This document shows, in pieces, positions 20,209 through 29,896 of a stretch of 64,000 nucleotides of DNA (the stretch's first letter is position 1; every line of letters begins with the position of its first letter). Both the position numbers and the translations under genes were made by a program. The DNA is from Debaryomyces hansenii CBS767 (taxonomy: Eukaryota > Ascomycota > Pichiomycetes > Serinales > Debaryomycetaceae), in the NCBI RefSeq assembly GCF_000006445.2, contig NC_006043.2, positions 248,001 through 312,000 on the forward strand, given 5' to 3'. The notes under the pieces were generated by a model. The model did not search any database and had not been told where the DNA came from. It saw only the letters and a program-made list of their open reading frames with translations.

Positions 20209-23200
20209 ATGGTATTTTGTAACTTTGTTAAACGGGTCAAGTACAGTGAGAAAATACAATTTTTTCAAAGTTCCTACCCTTATTTAAAGAATCAAAATGC
20301 ATTAAGTCAGTTTCATCAATTCTATAATTCTAAATGGTTCAATGAAGATCCGCATCCTTCAGCTACGCCCAGAAACTTTTTAGGTATAGATACCGGTCAT
20401 TATGGATTGTACTTCACTATATTTAACCATGATAGTGATAAAAACAAGAGAAAACAACATAGAAGCAGTCTAAAGTATGACTATGATCAGCTTGCGGAAG
20501 GCAATTCGCAACATAGATTATTTGATAATTTCACCAAGTTTATTATACTGCAAGCGAATCAGGATATATATAATAACATCAGCTACTTGAAGACAGTATC
20601 AAGAGATTTTTTGTCTACATTGTCGATAATAAGACCTAAATTTTCTGTTAATACTACGAGGAGATTTTCGACCGTCGCAATAAGAAACCATCAGAATAAC
20701 CAGCATCACCAGCATCAAATAAATGAAACAGCATACGAAGAATTAATCGAAGACAAGGAAGAAGACTTTGAATCGAACTTGTTACATACACAAATTTCCA
20801 ATATCGAAGCAATATATGCCAAGCAAGGCCCCACGGAATTAAATTTAATATATCCATTATACCAAACATTGAAGAGAAATTGTTTACAACTTCCATCAAT
20901 ACATTTATACAACATCGTGTTAAAATCTATAGTGGAGAGAAAATTAGATAATGATGCAAGGACGTTTGAAAACATCGAATCCCGCTTGACCAATCTTTTG
21001 ACTGTTTATCAAGATATACTAGTAGGCTCAAGTGAACAAGTAAAGCCAAATAAGGAAACCTATGAGATTGTACTTAATGAATTATTAAGAGGGAGCTTAC
21101 AAACAATAGAATTAGGAAATATGTCGGACTGCCCCCAATCAGTATACAACGAATCGTTCATTAAAAGTCAGGAATTTTCCCAAATCGGGATTGAATTATT
21201 CATGTCTATCAACAAAATTGAGAACTTAGATTTATCAATGATCTTGCCGCAGCTATTTTCCATATTGAATGTTCATTCAAACTTGATTACGAAGGATTTG
21301 TTTGTAAAGATTTTGAACTTGAATGATAACGTCAATTCTGAGTCAGGAATCTATTATATTGGTCTTATTGGGTTGTCGAGATATTTCAGTAAATTACAGT
21401 TTTTTCAACTGAAGGAGGAATTTTATAATTTCATCGTTTCGACTTATCAAAGTTATAAGAATAATTCACAAGCATTTGAGAAATTAACTTTATACGAATA
21501 CGATGTTTATTCTATTTTAGTACTGTCGTTGGTAAAATCCGATAATTTTCCATTAGCAACGAAATTCTTAGATGATATTTTGGTAGATTATAAGAGTTCT
21601 TTACACTCTTTCAAGTCTTCATCTATTTCAAAGAAACAAATTTCAAACCTTTTATCTGCTTACTTGGATTCAATTATGAGTAACAATTATAGTCGTGAAA
21701 ATTTGAACAAATCTTATAATTTATTGATGAAATTTAATGAACTTTCTTATATTCCTGAATTATCGGTAACTTTATATAATAACATGATTAATCAATTTGT
21801 TAATCAGTATCATATTCTTGAAAATGAGAAGTACGAATTAGCCAAAACATCACCAGAAAAAATAGAAGCACTCTCTAAGCTACAGGCTAGTTACTATAGA
21901 ATTATGTGGAACTTGTATAGCTATCTTGCTATTAGAAAGGATTATCATCACCCGCTGGATATGGATTCCATCTCTTTAATATTGAACAACAAAACGTTCA
22001 ACTGCCGTGAATATTTGTTATCGTTAAGTATTGACTTGGGTGATCATGAAAAAGTTTTCCAAATAATCAAGGAAATTTTATTAAAGAATCATTTGATTCA
22101 AGACACAAATGTGCTTAAAAAGCTTAATAACTACTTGTATAGTGGCTCAACTAACAATGGATTTAACGCCTATTACTTTGAATTGATGTCCAACATCATC
22201 GAGAATCAAGCAGTTCACTATGCGAATAATTCAAAATTATTGAACAATTATGTTTCTGAAACCATCAATTATTTATTATTGCAGAATAATGAATACAACG
22301 TTAAGTTATTACTAAAATCAGTAATGGTCAATGAGACATTTTCTGATTTTGACCTACAATCTGATAATATCTATGGGGTACTGCAAATTTCCAAATTCCT
22401 AATTCAATATATTAACTCAGGAATTGAAAAGGTTGATGAACCCACAATATTCAAAATTTTGCATTTTCAATCCTTGTTGATCAATGAATTTGAAAATACT
22501 GAAAACCATTATATTCAATTGGATTCTGAGATGAACGAATTCAAGGGTTTGTTGAAAACACACTTTATTAGTTCCATGAGCTATTATATGACGATTCCAG
22601 GGTTTAGAGTAACTAATGATATTATCGATGCGTGCACATGCTGCGATTTTGAAATTTCTTCTCCGTACTCAGAGGTAGCCAAAAACCATGAGGTTGATTT
22701 AGATTATGATCTAAATTTAGCCTTTTTATTAAATATCAATTATAATACTGGGATTGAGAGGTTTATTGATTTTTTCAACAAAGGCTACAAATTTACGTAT
22801 TCTACGTGGAAGATTATAATTAATCAAAACTTTGTTTTGACCACTTTAGAAAAGAACACACGTATTGGAATTGATGAGTTTGTGAACACTATATTGCAGC
22901 TGAATTTTGAAATGCACGAAAAGAATAACTTACTCGATGCATTAATCAAAATAGAGAATGAGAAAGTTAATATTCATTTGTTCAAAGTTTTATTGAAGTT
23001 CCCTCTGATTATTAATAACAATTTATTGAAAACATTTATGCAAGCTATATATGCATCGCCCAATCAGTATTTGGCTACCATTTTAAATGAGAACTTCGAA
23101 TATTTAATTGAACATACTGACAAAAGAGAATGGATTAATGGATATTTCAAATACTTGATCAAGAATAAAAATTATAACCAAATTAACAAGATTGTTGAGT

Positions 23201-24084
23201 CGGGTTATCCAATCCATGACTTAAGTTTGAAATCCTCAATAGATATCGAGATATTGCAATCCATTTTTGAAACATTCATTGCATCGAAAAAATTTAATGA
23301 GTTTAATACCGTTTTCAAAAACTATTTCAGTACTCCTGAATCTAACAGAATTTTAATGAATAACATGAATTTAATTAACGTACTCATTAAATATTATACG
23401 TTAAATGGATCCTTTAATTTGGTCTTGCAAAAGTTTAAACCTATTGCAGACCAATCCAAGGATACCAGAAACTTAATAGAATTCGTTGAATTTATGCAAA
23501 CTTTGAGTGGCGAATCAAGACCAATTGAAATATCATCATTTAACGATTCAAACGAGCTAGCAATAAACCTAATGAAGGCGGCCGACCTTCATTCTATGAA
23601 TGAAATGTTTCAACAAAACAAGAAATTTAATAAAAATTCATTATTTGGCTTAATGATGAACAATTATATTAAAGCTGCAACAATTAATGACTCGTTAAGC
23701 ACATCTCAATTATCATTAGTGAATAATTTTCAAAAATCATTGAAGTTTATGAAATTAATTCGTTTCACTAATATATCTATTGATAATTTAAATCTTATTA
23801 TTAAATTCTTAGCAGTTACCAAATCTGTTGACAAGTTAAGCATATTAACCAACAAAATAATCGGGGACAATAAAATAGCCGATTTGGTAAACTTTTATTT
23901 CTTGGAATTTTTATTCACTAACCCCACTGATAAATTAATTATATTACAAACTCTTAGAGATGCGTTCACTTATTTGAGAGATCCAATTAATACCTACATA
24001 GTGAATCAGTTTTGTCAAGAACAAAAAATTGATTTACAAGATAATGACTTTAGAATGGTGTTAAATGATTCAGCATTATGTTGA
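20209..24084 (+). CDS. RPM2: Mitochondrial RNase P protein subunit (RPM2-like)
   Basis: Rpm2 is the protein partner of mitochondrial RNase P RNA and is needed for tRNA 5' processing and mitochondrial mRNA translation. The product is 1291 residues; baker's yeast Rpm2 has 1202. The N-terminus has FFQSSYPYLKNQNALSQFH (about 17-35), close to the FFxSSYxYLRQNQ segment I recall from Rpm2, then DPHPSATPRNF (about 47-57). A second basic stretch ends RRFSTV near residue 150, as in a mitochondrial presequence. The rest is Leu/Asn/Lys-rich and largely helical, suggestive of degenerate PPR-like repeats. It is very AT-rich. UFO1 lies upstream, as in baker's yeast, which supports the call. Another large mitochondrial RNA factor is the main alternative. 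Confidence 0.8.
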   Translation: MVFCNFVKRVKYSEKIQFFQSSYPYLKNQNALSQFHQFYNSKWFNEDPHPSATPRNFLGIDTGHYGLYFTIFNHDSDKNKRKQHRSSLKYDYDQLAEGNSQHRLFDNFTKFIILQANQDIYNNISYLKTVSRDFLSTLSIIRPKFSVNTTRRFSTVAIRNHQNNQHHQHQINETAYEELIEDKEEDFESNLLHTQISNIEAIYAKQGPTELNLIYPLYQTLKRNCLQLPSIHLYNIVLKSIVERKLDNDARTFENIESRLTNLLTVYQDILVGSSEQVKPNKETYEIVLNELLRGSLQTIELGNMSDCPQSVYNESFIKSQEFSQIGIELFMSINKIENLDLSMILPQLFSILNVHSNLITKDLFVKILNLNDNVNSESGIYYIGLIGLSRYFSKLQFFQLKEEFYNFIVSTYQSYKNNSQAFEKLTLYEYDVYSILVLSLVKSDNFPLATKFLDDILVDYKSSLHSFKSSSISKKQISNLLSAYLDSIMSNNYSRENLNKSYNLLMKFNELSYIPELSVTLYNNMINQFVNQYHILENEKYELAKTSPEKIEALSKLQASYYRIMWNLYSYLAIRKDYHHPLDMDSISLILNNKTFNCREYLLSLSIDLGDHEKVFQIIKEILLKNHLIQDTNVLKKLNNYLYSGSTNNGFNAYYFELMSNIIENQAVHYANNSKLLNNYVSETINYLLLQNNEYNVKLLLKSVMVNETFSDFDLQSDNIYGVLQISKFLIQYINSGIEKVDEPTIFKILHFQSLLINEFENTENHYIQLDSEMNEFKGLLKTHFISSMSYYMTIPGFRVTNDIIDACTCCDFEISSPYSEVAKNHEVDLDYDLNLAFLLNINYNTGIERFIDFFNKGYKFTYSTWKIIINQNFVLTTLEKNTRIGIDEFVNTILQLNFEMHEKNNLLDALIKIENEKVNIHLFKVLLKFPLIINNNLLKTFMQAIYASPNQYLATILNENFEYLIEHTDKREWINGYFKYLIKNKNYNQINKIVESGYPIHDLSLKSSIDIEILQSIFETFIASKKFNEFNTVFKNYFSTPESNRILMNNMNLINVLIKYYTLNGSFNLVLQKFKPIADQSKDTRNLIEFVEFMQTLSGESRPIEISSFNDSNELAINLMKAADLHSMNEMFQQNKKFNKNSLFGLMMNNYIKAATINDSLSTSQLSLVNNFQKSLKFMKLIRFTNISIDNLNLIIKFLAVTKSVDKLSILTNKIIGDNKIADLVNFYFLEFLFTNPTDKLIILQTLRDAFTYLRDPINTYIVNQFCQEQKIDLQDNDFRMVLNDSALC

Positions 24085-24261
24085 TCTACACGAATTATAT
24101 ATTTTTATGAACTCTTATTACACTTATTTATTATATACATATGTTACGAATTATATTTATTTAAAGATTATTGTAGTTAAGGATGCAAAATGAGATAAAA
24201 AAACCGAGAGATCGGATCCGAATTTGACAGTTTTATAATTATCATCTTGATCTTATTAATC

Positions 24262-25227
24262 ATGCCCCAAACACATTCGACTGCTATCAATTCCTATAAT
24301 TCAAACCATTCTCTGTATGATCAACTTCGACCTTCGTTTTCACCAAAAATTGTCGATCAATTTTTAGTGGATTTAGGATTAGGATCAATTAAAGACAACA
24401 AAATTGTATATGACAACAAAAAAAAAATCTTAGAACTTGCTGCAGGTACAGGTAAATTTACAAGAAACTTAGTTGATCATGGATGGAGCGATCAGTTAAT
24501 TGTTGTTGAACCTTCTGAAGGGATGTTGAAGACATTTGATAAAAAATTTCCAGAAATTAGAAAGTTTCAAGGGTCTTCATATGATATTCCGTTACCAGAT
24601 TCGTCGGTGGATTCTGTGATTATAGCACAAGGATTCCATTGGTTTAGTGACGAGAGTTCTCTCATAGAGATAAATCGAGTTTTAAAACTGACTGGTACTC
24701 TTGGGTGTATTTGGAACTTTGATGCTCCGTCTATTAGTCAGAATTTGCATCATCCATTACCTGAAACCAAAATTCTTTATGATAATATTGCTCCTGAAGT
24801 AGAGTCCAAGCTTAGTGTTTCCAATTCGAATAATGTTAGCCTAAAGATTAAAGAATTCTTCGCTTTACATCCTTGGTGTGTTGAGGTTAGTGAGTACATC
24901 TATTCATTTGATATAAAAGTACCTCAGTACCGTCATGGGAAGTGGAAAGAACTATTATGCAAGGAAAATAAATACTTCAGTCCAATACTGAAAGAAATTT
25001 TCTTGTTATACATTTCTCGTGTCAAGCCTGAAGATGTATATAAGTATTGGGAAACCAGATCCTTTATTACAGATCTAAATGCCGATGAAAGATTAGAGAT
25101 TCAAAAGAAGGTTGAATCATTAGTTAGAAATGTAGTTACAGAAAATGATAAAACAAAACTCAACGGTGACAACTACCTCGAGAAATCTATGGGGACGCAT
25201 TCAATTGTTACTAAAGTAATTAAATAA
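24262..25227 (+). CDS. Class I SAM-dependent methyltransferase (type 11)
   Basis: The 321-residue protein has a canonical S-adenosylmethionine fold. Motif I is ELAAGTGKF (58-66), the acidic end of strand 2 is VVEPSEGML (about 81-89), and QGFHWFSDE follows strand 4 (about 120-128). The GFHWF signature is typical of the fungal group containing Crg1- and Tmt1-like enzymes (stress-linked small-molecule methyltransferases and trans-aconitate methyltransferase). The substrate cannot be read from the sequence. There is no signal peptide, membrane segment or mitochondrial presequence, so it is probably cytosolic. The first ATG in frame is at 24262; an upstream extension would lack an ATG. It converges with the mannosyltransferase gene. 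Confidence 0.8.
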   Translation: MPQTHSTAINSYNSNHSLYDQLRPSFSPKIVDQFLVDLGLGSIKDNKIVYDNKKKILELAAGTGKFTRNLVDHGWSDQLIVVEPSEGMLKTFDKKFPEIRKFQGSSYDIPLPDSSVDSVIIAQGFHWFSDESSLIEINRVLKLTGTLGCIWNFDAPSISQNLHHPLPETKILYDNIAPEVESKLSVSNSNNVSLKIKEFFALHPWCVEVSEYIYSFDIKVPQYRHGKWKELLCKENKYFSPILKEIFLLYISRVKPEDVYKYWETRSFITDLNADERLEIQKKVESLVRNVVTENDKTKLNGDNYLEKSMGTHSIVTKVIK

Positions 25228-25292
25228 TATATTGATAACTATAAAAATACATATTTCATTTTGTGCCCATATATCTATTATAAATGGTTTTT

Positions 25293-27488
25293 TTAAACCA
25301 GAGACTTTGTTCTTCCGTTAATCCAAATACTTCCTAGATAGTCGTATTCCGAAACTAATTCATCATCAAATACAAATTTGTGGCCTTTCTCAACCAGACC
25401 GTCATTATGAGGATGGCTATCAATTATATCATATGCACAGTATTGGTAGCTTGAACAAATTGAATTCTTGTTCCACCCTTTCTGAGGATTTACTTTTTCT
25501 TTTTGCTTATGCTTAATGGATTCTTCATCGCTAAGCTCGTCCATGTCTTTAGTTCTTTCTTTCCAATCGTCCTTGATTAGATTTTCATTCCTTAATTCGA
25601 ATGGACTTCCTGGTCGCCTTAATATAGGCAAGTCTGGCGGTACTATGCCGTGCTTTATCTTCAACGGTGAATCATATAGATTCGCTATTTCTTCAACTAG
25701 AAAAGTCTCGAACGGAAATTTGTTACGATCCCTAAAATGGGTATTTTTCTTACAGTATTTAAAACCTGAGTTGATCCATAACAATCTTCCATATTTATCC
25801 ACATGGCCCGGATGGCTAGAACAAATTTCACTTGCATCTGAATCCGGATAATGTTTATGCTTTGGATTGGTTACAATTTCTCCTATACTTGCTGCAGAAT
25901 ACTTATTAAATTGATAGTTTTCATCGCCTGCTATTGACATACCTAACCAATACATTTCCTTTTCTCCCCAAATAGATGACCTAACTGGTTCTTTCCAAAC
26001 AGCCAATGGAAACATCATAAGAATACCAAGAAAATGTTTAGATTTGTCGATCATTACAACACCTGCCTCTTGATAATGTCTATATCCAGTCATATATGGA
26101 TTCAGTAAGGTGTGATTTGTTATAGGCTTAACGTCAAACAAAGAATCCATTGAATTTACACTAGTAGGACATAATTTTGTAAAGTAGTTTGTTTCAAGGT
26201 AATCATTTAAATCTCTTAAAGATCTGTCCTTGAAAAACATTGTTGATGTTTCCTTGTATTCTTGTGTTTCGAAAAAATCTTGAAGCGGAACTAATGGAAT
26301 GGTGTCAGCATCCATTAAAATAACCTCTTTAAATGATGTAAATAATAATGCCAATATTTTATTTGTGTATCCAGGAAAAGAATATTTATAGTTTCTCTTA
26401 ATTGTCTCCCGAATGTTAACGAACCATAAATCTTGTTTGGGGAATTTAGACCCATATTTTTCAGTATTGTTTAGAATCAGTGCTTCGATCGATTCTGGGT
26501 GGCTACTAGCTTTATTCTTCGGATCAATTATGTCTTTAAATTCCCCTGTTGCAGCATTAATAATATTTGATTTAGCTCTATTGTTCAAATCACCCTTGTA
26601 GACAATTTGAATTGGAAACTCGTTATTCATTGCTCTTAACAACTGAATCAATTTTACTAAATCTTTGACATGCGAAGAAGAAGCAGATATGACAATCCCT
26701 TTTCCGTTACTTGATCTTTTTATGAAATCAACTACATTTTTACCATCAAATTCATAATTTTCACCATTATATCCGTTCTGCATGTTCGGAAAGCTCTTTT
26801 CAATTATCTCGTCATTAATTCCCTCAAAAACTGGTAGTTTATTAGTGAAAAAAGGAAACATCTTTCTGGAATACCTATTAAAGGTTTCTTGTAACTCCTC
26901 ATTATGCCCAACGTTCGGGCCATTAATAAAACACTGTCCGTAAATCCTTAATAATGTTGTGGAATCGGCCATCAAGTTTTCTGTTATCTTTGTTTCCCTT
27001 ACTCTTTTCAAGAACATGTTATTTATAGTAACATTCTCCTTCCGTGTAACAATATCCGGATGTGGATCTGCAGAATTCTTCTTCGTCTTGTATAACTTGT
27101 TTAATTCATCCTTGAAATACAGATTTTTGTGCACAATATTCTTGTCAAATGTAGCATCATCAAAGGTACGGAGTTTCCAGTCTTTATCTTTCTTGTCAAA
27201 GAAATCAAAGAACACTCCACATCTTTCAGATAGCCCATTCTTTTTGAAAGTAGCCGGATCATGCATTTTTGAAAATTCCTCCATCAACGAAAACTCATAG
27301 TTTGTATAATGAATGCTATTTCTCGTTATATCGTCACTTTGTTTGAAATTCTCTTTGGTCAAAGAATAATGGATCATATAGTCACTATATCGTATTCTGA
27401 AATTTGAAAAATTCACGAACAAGTATATAAACAACAATCCAAATATTGTCGTAATATACGTGGATAATCTTTTGATTGAAAATCTCAT
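25293..27488 (-). CDS. Alpha-1,3-mannosyltransferase, MNN1 family
   Basis: Predicted Golgi type II enzyme that adds terminal alpha-1,3-mannose to N- and O-glycans. It has a short cytosolic N-terminus, one membrane anchor at about 12-28 (TTIFGLLFIYLFVNF), a stem, and a catalytic domain running to residue 731. The metal-binding DxD is in VILMDADTIPLVP near residue 393. Other MNN1 landmarks include KGIVISASSSHVKDL with RAMNNEFPIQIVY (acceptor/donor core), EAGVVMIDKS and WLGMSIAGDENY. Fungi of this group often carry several paralogues, so I cannot say which one this is. The start is the first ATG. An E-box (CACGTG, 27622-27627) lies about 135 bp upstream. Confidence 0.9.
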   Translation of the reverse strand: MRFSIKRLSTYITTIFGLLFIYLFVNFSNFRIRYSDYMIHYSLTKENFKQSDDITRNSIHYTNYEFSLMEEFSKMHDPATFKKNGLSERCGVFFDFFDKKDKDWKLRTFDDATFDKNIVHKNLYFKDELNKLYKTKKNSADPHPDIVTRKENVTINNMFLKRVRETKITENLMADSTTLLRIYGQCFINGPNVGHNEELQETFNRYSRKMFPFFTNKLPVFEGINDEIIEKSFPNMQNGYNGENYEFDGKNVVDFIKRSSNGKGIVISASSSHVKDLVKLIQLLRAMNNEFPIQIVYKGDLNNRAKSNIINAATGEFKDIIDPKNKASSHPESIEALILNNTEKYGSKFPKQDLWFVNIRETIKRNYKYSFPGYTNKILALLFTSFKEVILMDADTIPLVPLQDFFETQEYKETSTMFFKDRSLRDLNDYLETNYFTKLCPTSVNSMDSLFDVKPITNHTLLNPYMTGYRHYQEAGVVMIDKSKHFLGILMMFPLAVWKEPVRSSIWGEKEMYWLGMSIAGDENYQFNKYSAASIGEIVTNPKHKHYPDSDASEICSSHPGHVDKYGRLLWINSGFKYCKKNTHFRDRNKFPFETFLVEEIANLYDSPLKIKHGIVPPDLPILRRPGSPFELRNENLIKDDWKERTKDMDELSDEESIKHKQKEKVNPQKGWNKNSICSSYQYCAYDIIDSHPHNDGLVEKGHKFVFDDELVSEYDYLGSIWINGRTKSLV

Positions 27489-27687
27489 ATCAGTCTATGG
27501 TATATATTATTCTATTTCTGTCATTTATGACTATTTGTCCAATTTATCCTAAATTTACAACGTTTATGAATAGTTGATTTATTGGCCCCAAGGCTTATTT
27601 AAATTTATGAGAGTAAAATCGCACGTGTGATTATATGCATGGAACAATTGCAACCAAATTATAGATTTATTAAACTATACATGGTAC

Positions 27688-28878
27688 TTAACGGGCTTTA
27701 CCATCAGCAGCCTTAACAAATATAATGTCACCATCTTCAACAAAGTAATCTTTACCCTTTTGCATTAATTTACCAGCAGCTTGAACACTCTTTTCGTCAC
27801 CGTATTCAATTAAATCATCGTACTTGATAACTTGAGCTAAGATAAAGGTTCTTTCTAAATCAGTATGAATGGTACCTGCGGCTTGTGGAGCAGTGTACCA
27901 TCTTCTAATGGTCCATTCTCTAACTTCATCTGGACCACCAGTGAAGAAGGAAATTAAGTCCAACTTTTGTCTCATGGAAACAATAATCTTTGGTAAAGCG
28001 GATTGAGCACCTAATTCCTTACAGTAGGCGTCTCTTTCGTCGTCGGTTTCCATGCCGGCCAATTTTTCTTCTAAAGAGACAGAAATTGGAACGATCAAAT
28101 CACCAGGAGAGTGAGCGTCCACCCATTCCTTGATCTTTAATAAATGTTTATTCTTCTTTCTGACGTAATCTCTTTCAGACAAGTTAACCAAGTAAATGGT
28201 TGGCTTGGCAGTCAATAAGAACATGGAGTTGATGATCTCAACTTCTTTGGTGGTCCATTTTTGGTTGGCGACTCTTCCACCGTCTTCCAATAATTGTATA
28301 ATTTTCTTGACCAATTCAGCTTCTTCCTTCTTTTGCTTGACTTCTAAGGATTGACCACCTCTCTTGGTGATCTTATCGATACCTTCCAAGTGCTTGGTGG
28401 CGAATTCTATATCCTTTAATCTCAATTCGTCATGAACAATTTCCAAATCGGCGGCTGGGTTAACTTCATCGTTAATGTGAATGATATCAGCGTCTTCGAA
28501 ACAACGAACAACTTGGAAAATAGCATCAACTGCTCTAATGTTGGCTAAGAAATTGTTACCTAACCCTTCACCAGCATGAGCTCCCTTGGTTAAACCTGCA
28601 ATATCATAAATGGTCATGTAAGCTGGAACTTCACTCTTTGGCTTGTAGATATCAACCAACTTATTGAATCTCGAAGATGGAACAATCACTCTAGCTTCTT
28701 CCGGTTCAATGGTAGCGAAAGGATAGTTAGCTGGGTTACCTAATGGACATCTGGTAATAGCTTGGAAAAATGTTGATTTACCAACATTGGCTAAACCAAC
28801 GATACCGGACTTTAAATTATTACCAGGTCTACCTAATAAGATTGGCTTTTCTTGAACAACCTTCTTCTTTGGAGCCAT
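27688..28878 (-). CDS. OLA1: Obg-like ATPase OLA1 (YchF family)
   Basis: A P-loop ATPase of the TRAFAC Obg family that associates with ribosomes and proteasomes and modulates the stress response (yeast YBR025c/Ola1). The 396-residue length is standard. G1 is GLANVGKST (28-36), G3 is DIAGLTKGAHAGEGLG (from about 93), and the G4 position reads NLSE rather than NKxD. That change explains the ATP preference of this family. A coiled-coil insertion (about 135-200) and a C-terminal TGS domain (about 305-390, ending YFVEDGDIIFVKA) complete it. Codon bias is extreme, implying high expression. It is divergent from the mL54 gene. Confidence 0.96.
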   Translation of the reverse strand: MAPKKKVVQEKPILLGRPGNNLKSGIVGLANVGKSTFFQAITRCPLGNPANYPFATIEPEEARVIVPSSRFNKLVDIYKPKSEVPAYMTIYDIAGLTKGAHAGEGLGNNFLANIRAVDAIFQVVRCFEDADIIHINDEVNPAADLEIVHDELRLKDIEFATKHLEGIDKITKRGGQSLEVKQKKEEAELVKKIIQLLEDGGRVANQKWTTKEVEIINSMFLLTAKPTIYLVNLSERDYVRKKNKHLLKIKEWVDAHSPGDLIVPISVSLEEKLAGMETDDERDAYCKELGAQSALPKIIVSMRQKLDLISFFTGGPDEVREWTIRRWYTAPQAAGTIHTDLERTFILAQVIKYDDLIEYGDEKSVQAAGKLMQKGKDYFVEDGDIIFVKAADGKAR

Positions 28879-29115
28879 TTTTACTATATTATTGAATTAT
28901 TTACGGGAAAAACCTACCAAATTATAGACTAAATTTTTTTCAATTATGGCTGCATTGCTCGTTGTCGAAATTTGCGACATTTGTCGATTTTTTTTTTGTA
29001 AAATATTTTGACGACATTTATTGACCGGGTAATTTTTCACTCCAGATGAAAAGAATTATTGTAGAAGTATTCATCTTTAAGGTAGACGGTTCTAAAGGAA
29101 TAATTAGTCAGAATA
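28879..29115. promoter_or_regulatory. OLA1/mL54 bidirectional promoter with CGACA motif cluster
   Basis: The 237-bp spacer contains GTCG at 28964, CGACATTTGTCG at 28975-28986 (inverted repeat CGACA-TT-TGTCG) and another CGACATTT at 29012-29019. There is also a T-rich run around 28988. The repeated octamer CGACATTT and its inverted partner suggest a factor-binding cluster shared by the two genes. The factor is unknown. Confidence 0.4.
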
Positions 29116-29448
29116 ATGTTAAGTAGAGTTGGCATAAGCAGGAGTCCGTTGATATTAGGCGTTTTTAACGTGAGAACGCTCATGGTATCCAGTATGTTAA
29201 GGAATAATGAAGTGAAATCATCTTGTAAAGCTGGGACAGTATTAAACTTGAAGATGAGAAAAAGTGGTGACGAGCCGGTTGCATTGGAAGACCACGAATA
29301 TCCAGAATGGTTATGGGATTGTCTTGATAAGGAAAAGTTGGACCAGAAATTAAAAGAAACGGATTTCATGAAATGGAGGAGAAAACAAATAACTAAGGCC
29401 AACACAGCCAAAATTAATAACAATAATTTCCTAGCTAAGATGAAATAA
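29116..29448 (+). CDS. MRPL37: Mitochondrial large-subunit ribosomal protein mL54
   Basis: Small protein of the mitochondrial 54S subunit (yeast Mrpl37, family mL54). The 110-residue product has an N-terminal basic, Ser/Arg-rich presequence (about 1-35). The family core follows: AGTVLNLKMRKSGDEPVALEDHEYPEWLWDCLD, here broken for reading as residues about 41-73, with the hallmark EYPEWLW. The Lys/Asn-rich tail is typical of mitoribosomal proteins. The yeast protein has 105 residues, so the length fits. The first ATG is used. It shares a divergent promoter with OLA1. Confidence 0.92.
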   Translation: MLSRVGISRSPLILGVFNVRTLMVSSMLRNNEVKSSCKAGTVLNLKMRKSGDEPVALEDHEYPEWLWDCLDKEKLDQKLKETDFMKWRRKQITKANTAKINNNNFLAKMK

Positions 29449-29896
29449 GTCTGGTGACTCTTGTATATATGACGTGCAATACTTGTGCATGAAAATTTCA
29501 TGGATATTTTAATTGAATGATAAGTTATTAGTCGAGATGTAGGTAGTGGCACATTGCAATGTCATGTTGCGGTCTTCACGAGTCGATAAAGTTGTAGTTA
29601 GTAAGTAGTCCATTCGTCGTCCAAGATTTGATGGAATGGTTGATACTCGGTTCTGATGGTGTTTAGTCAAGGATTATGATTAAACAAGCACAAATCATGT
29701 GCTAATTATAGGACTACAAGAGATTAATACAATACTACTTCTATAGGCCGTTGGCACCTAACAGGATGTGATCGTTATTTTCGTGTTTAATAGATTCTGT
29801 ATATTTTTATAAAATGTTATTGTTTGGTCATAACTGTTCTTCATCAAGAAGAAACCCGCAGATTCTTCAGCGAATATTCGAAGTATGGGTATTTGA
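29449..29896. other. mL54-aspartyl protease convergent intergenic region
   Basis: This 448-bp region lies between two convergent genes and should hold both 3' ends. I see no further gene, tRNA or clear repeat. Confidence 0.5.
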
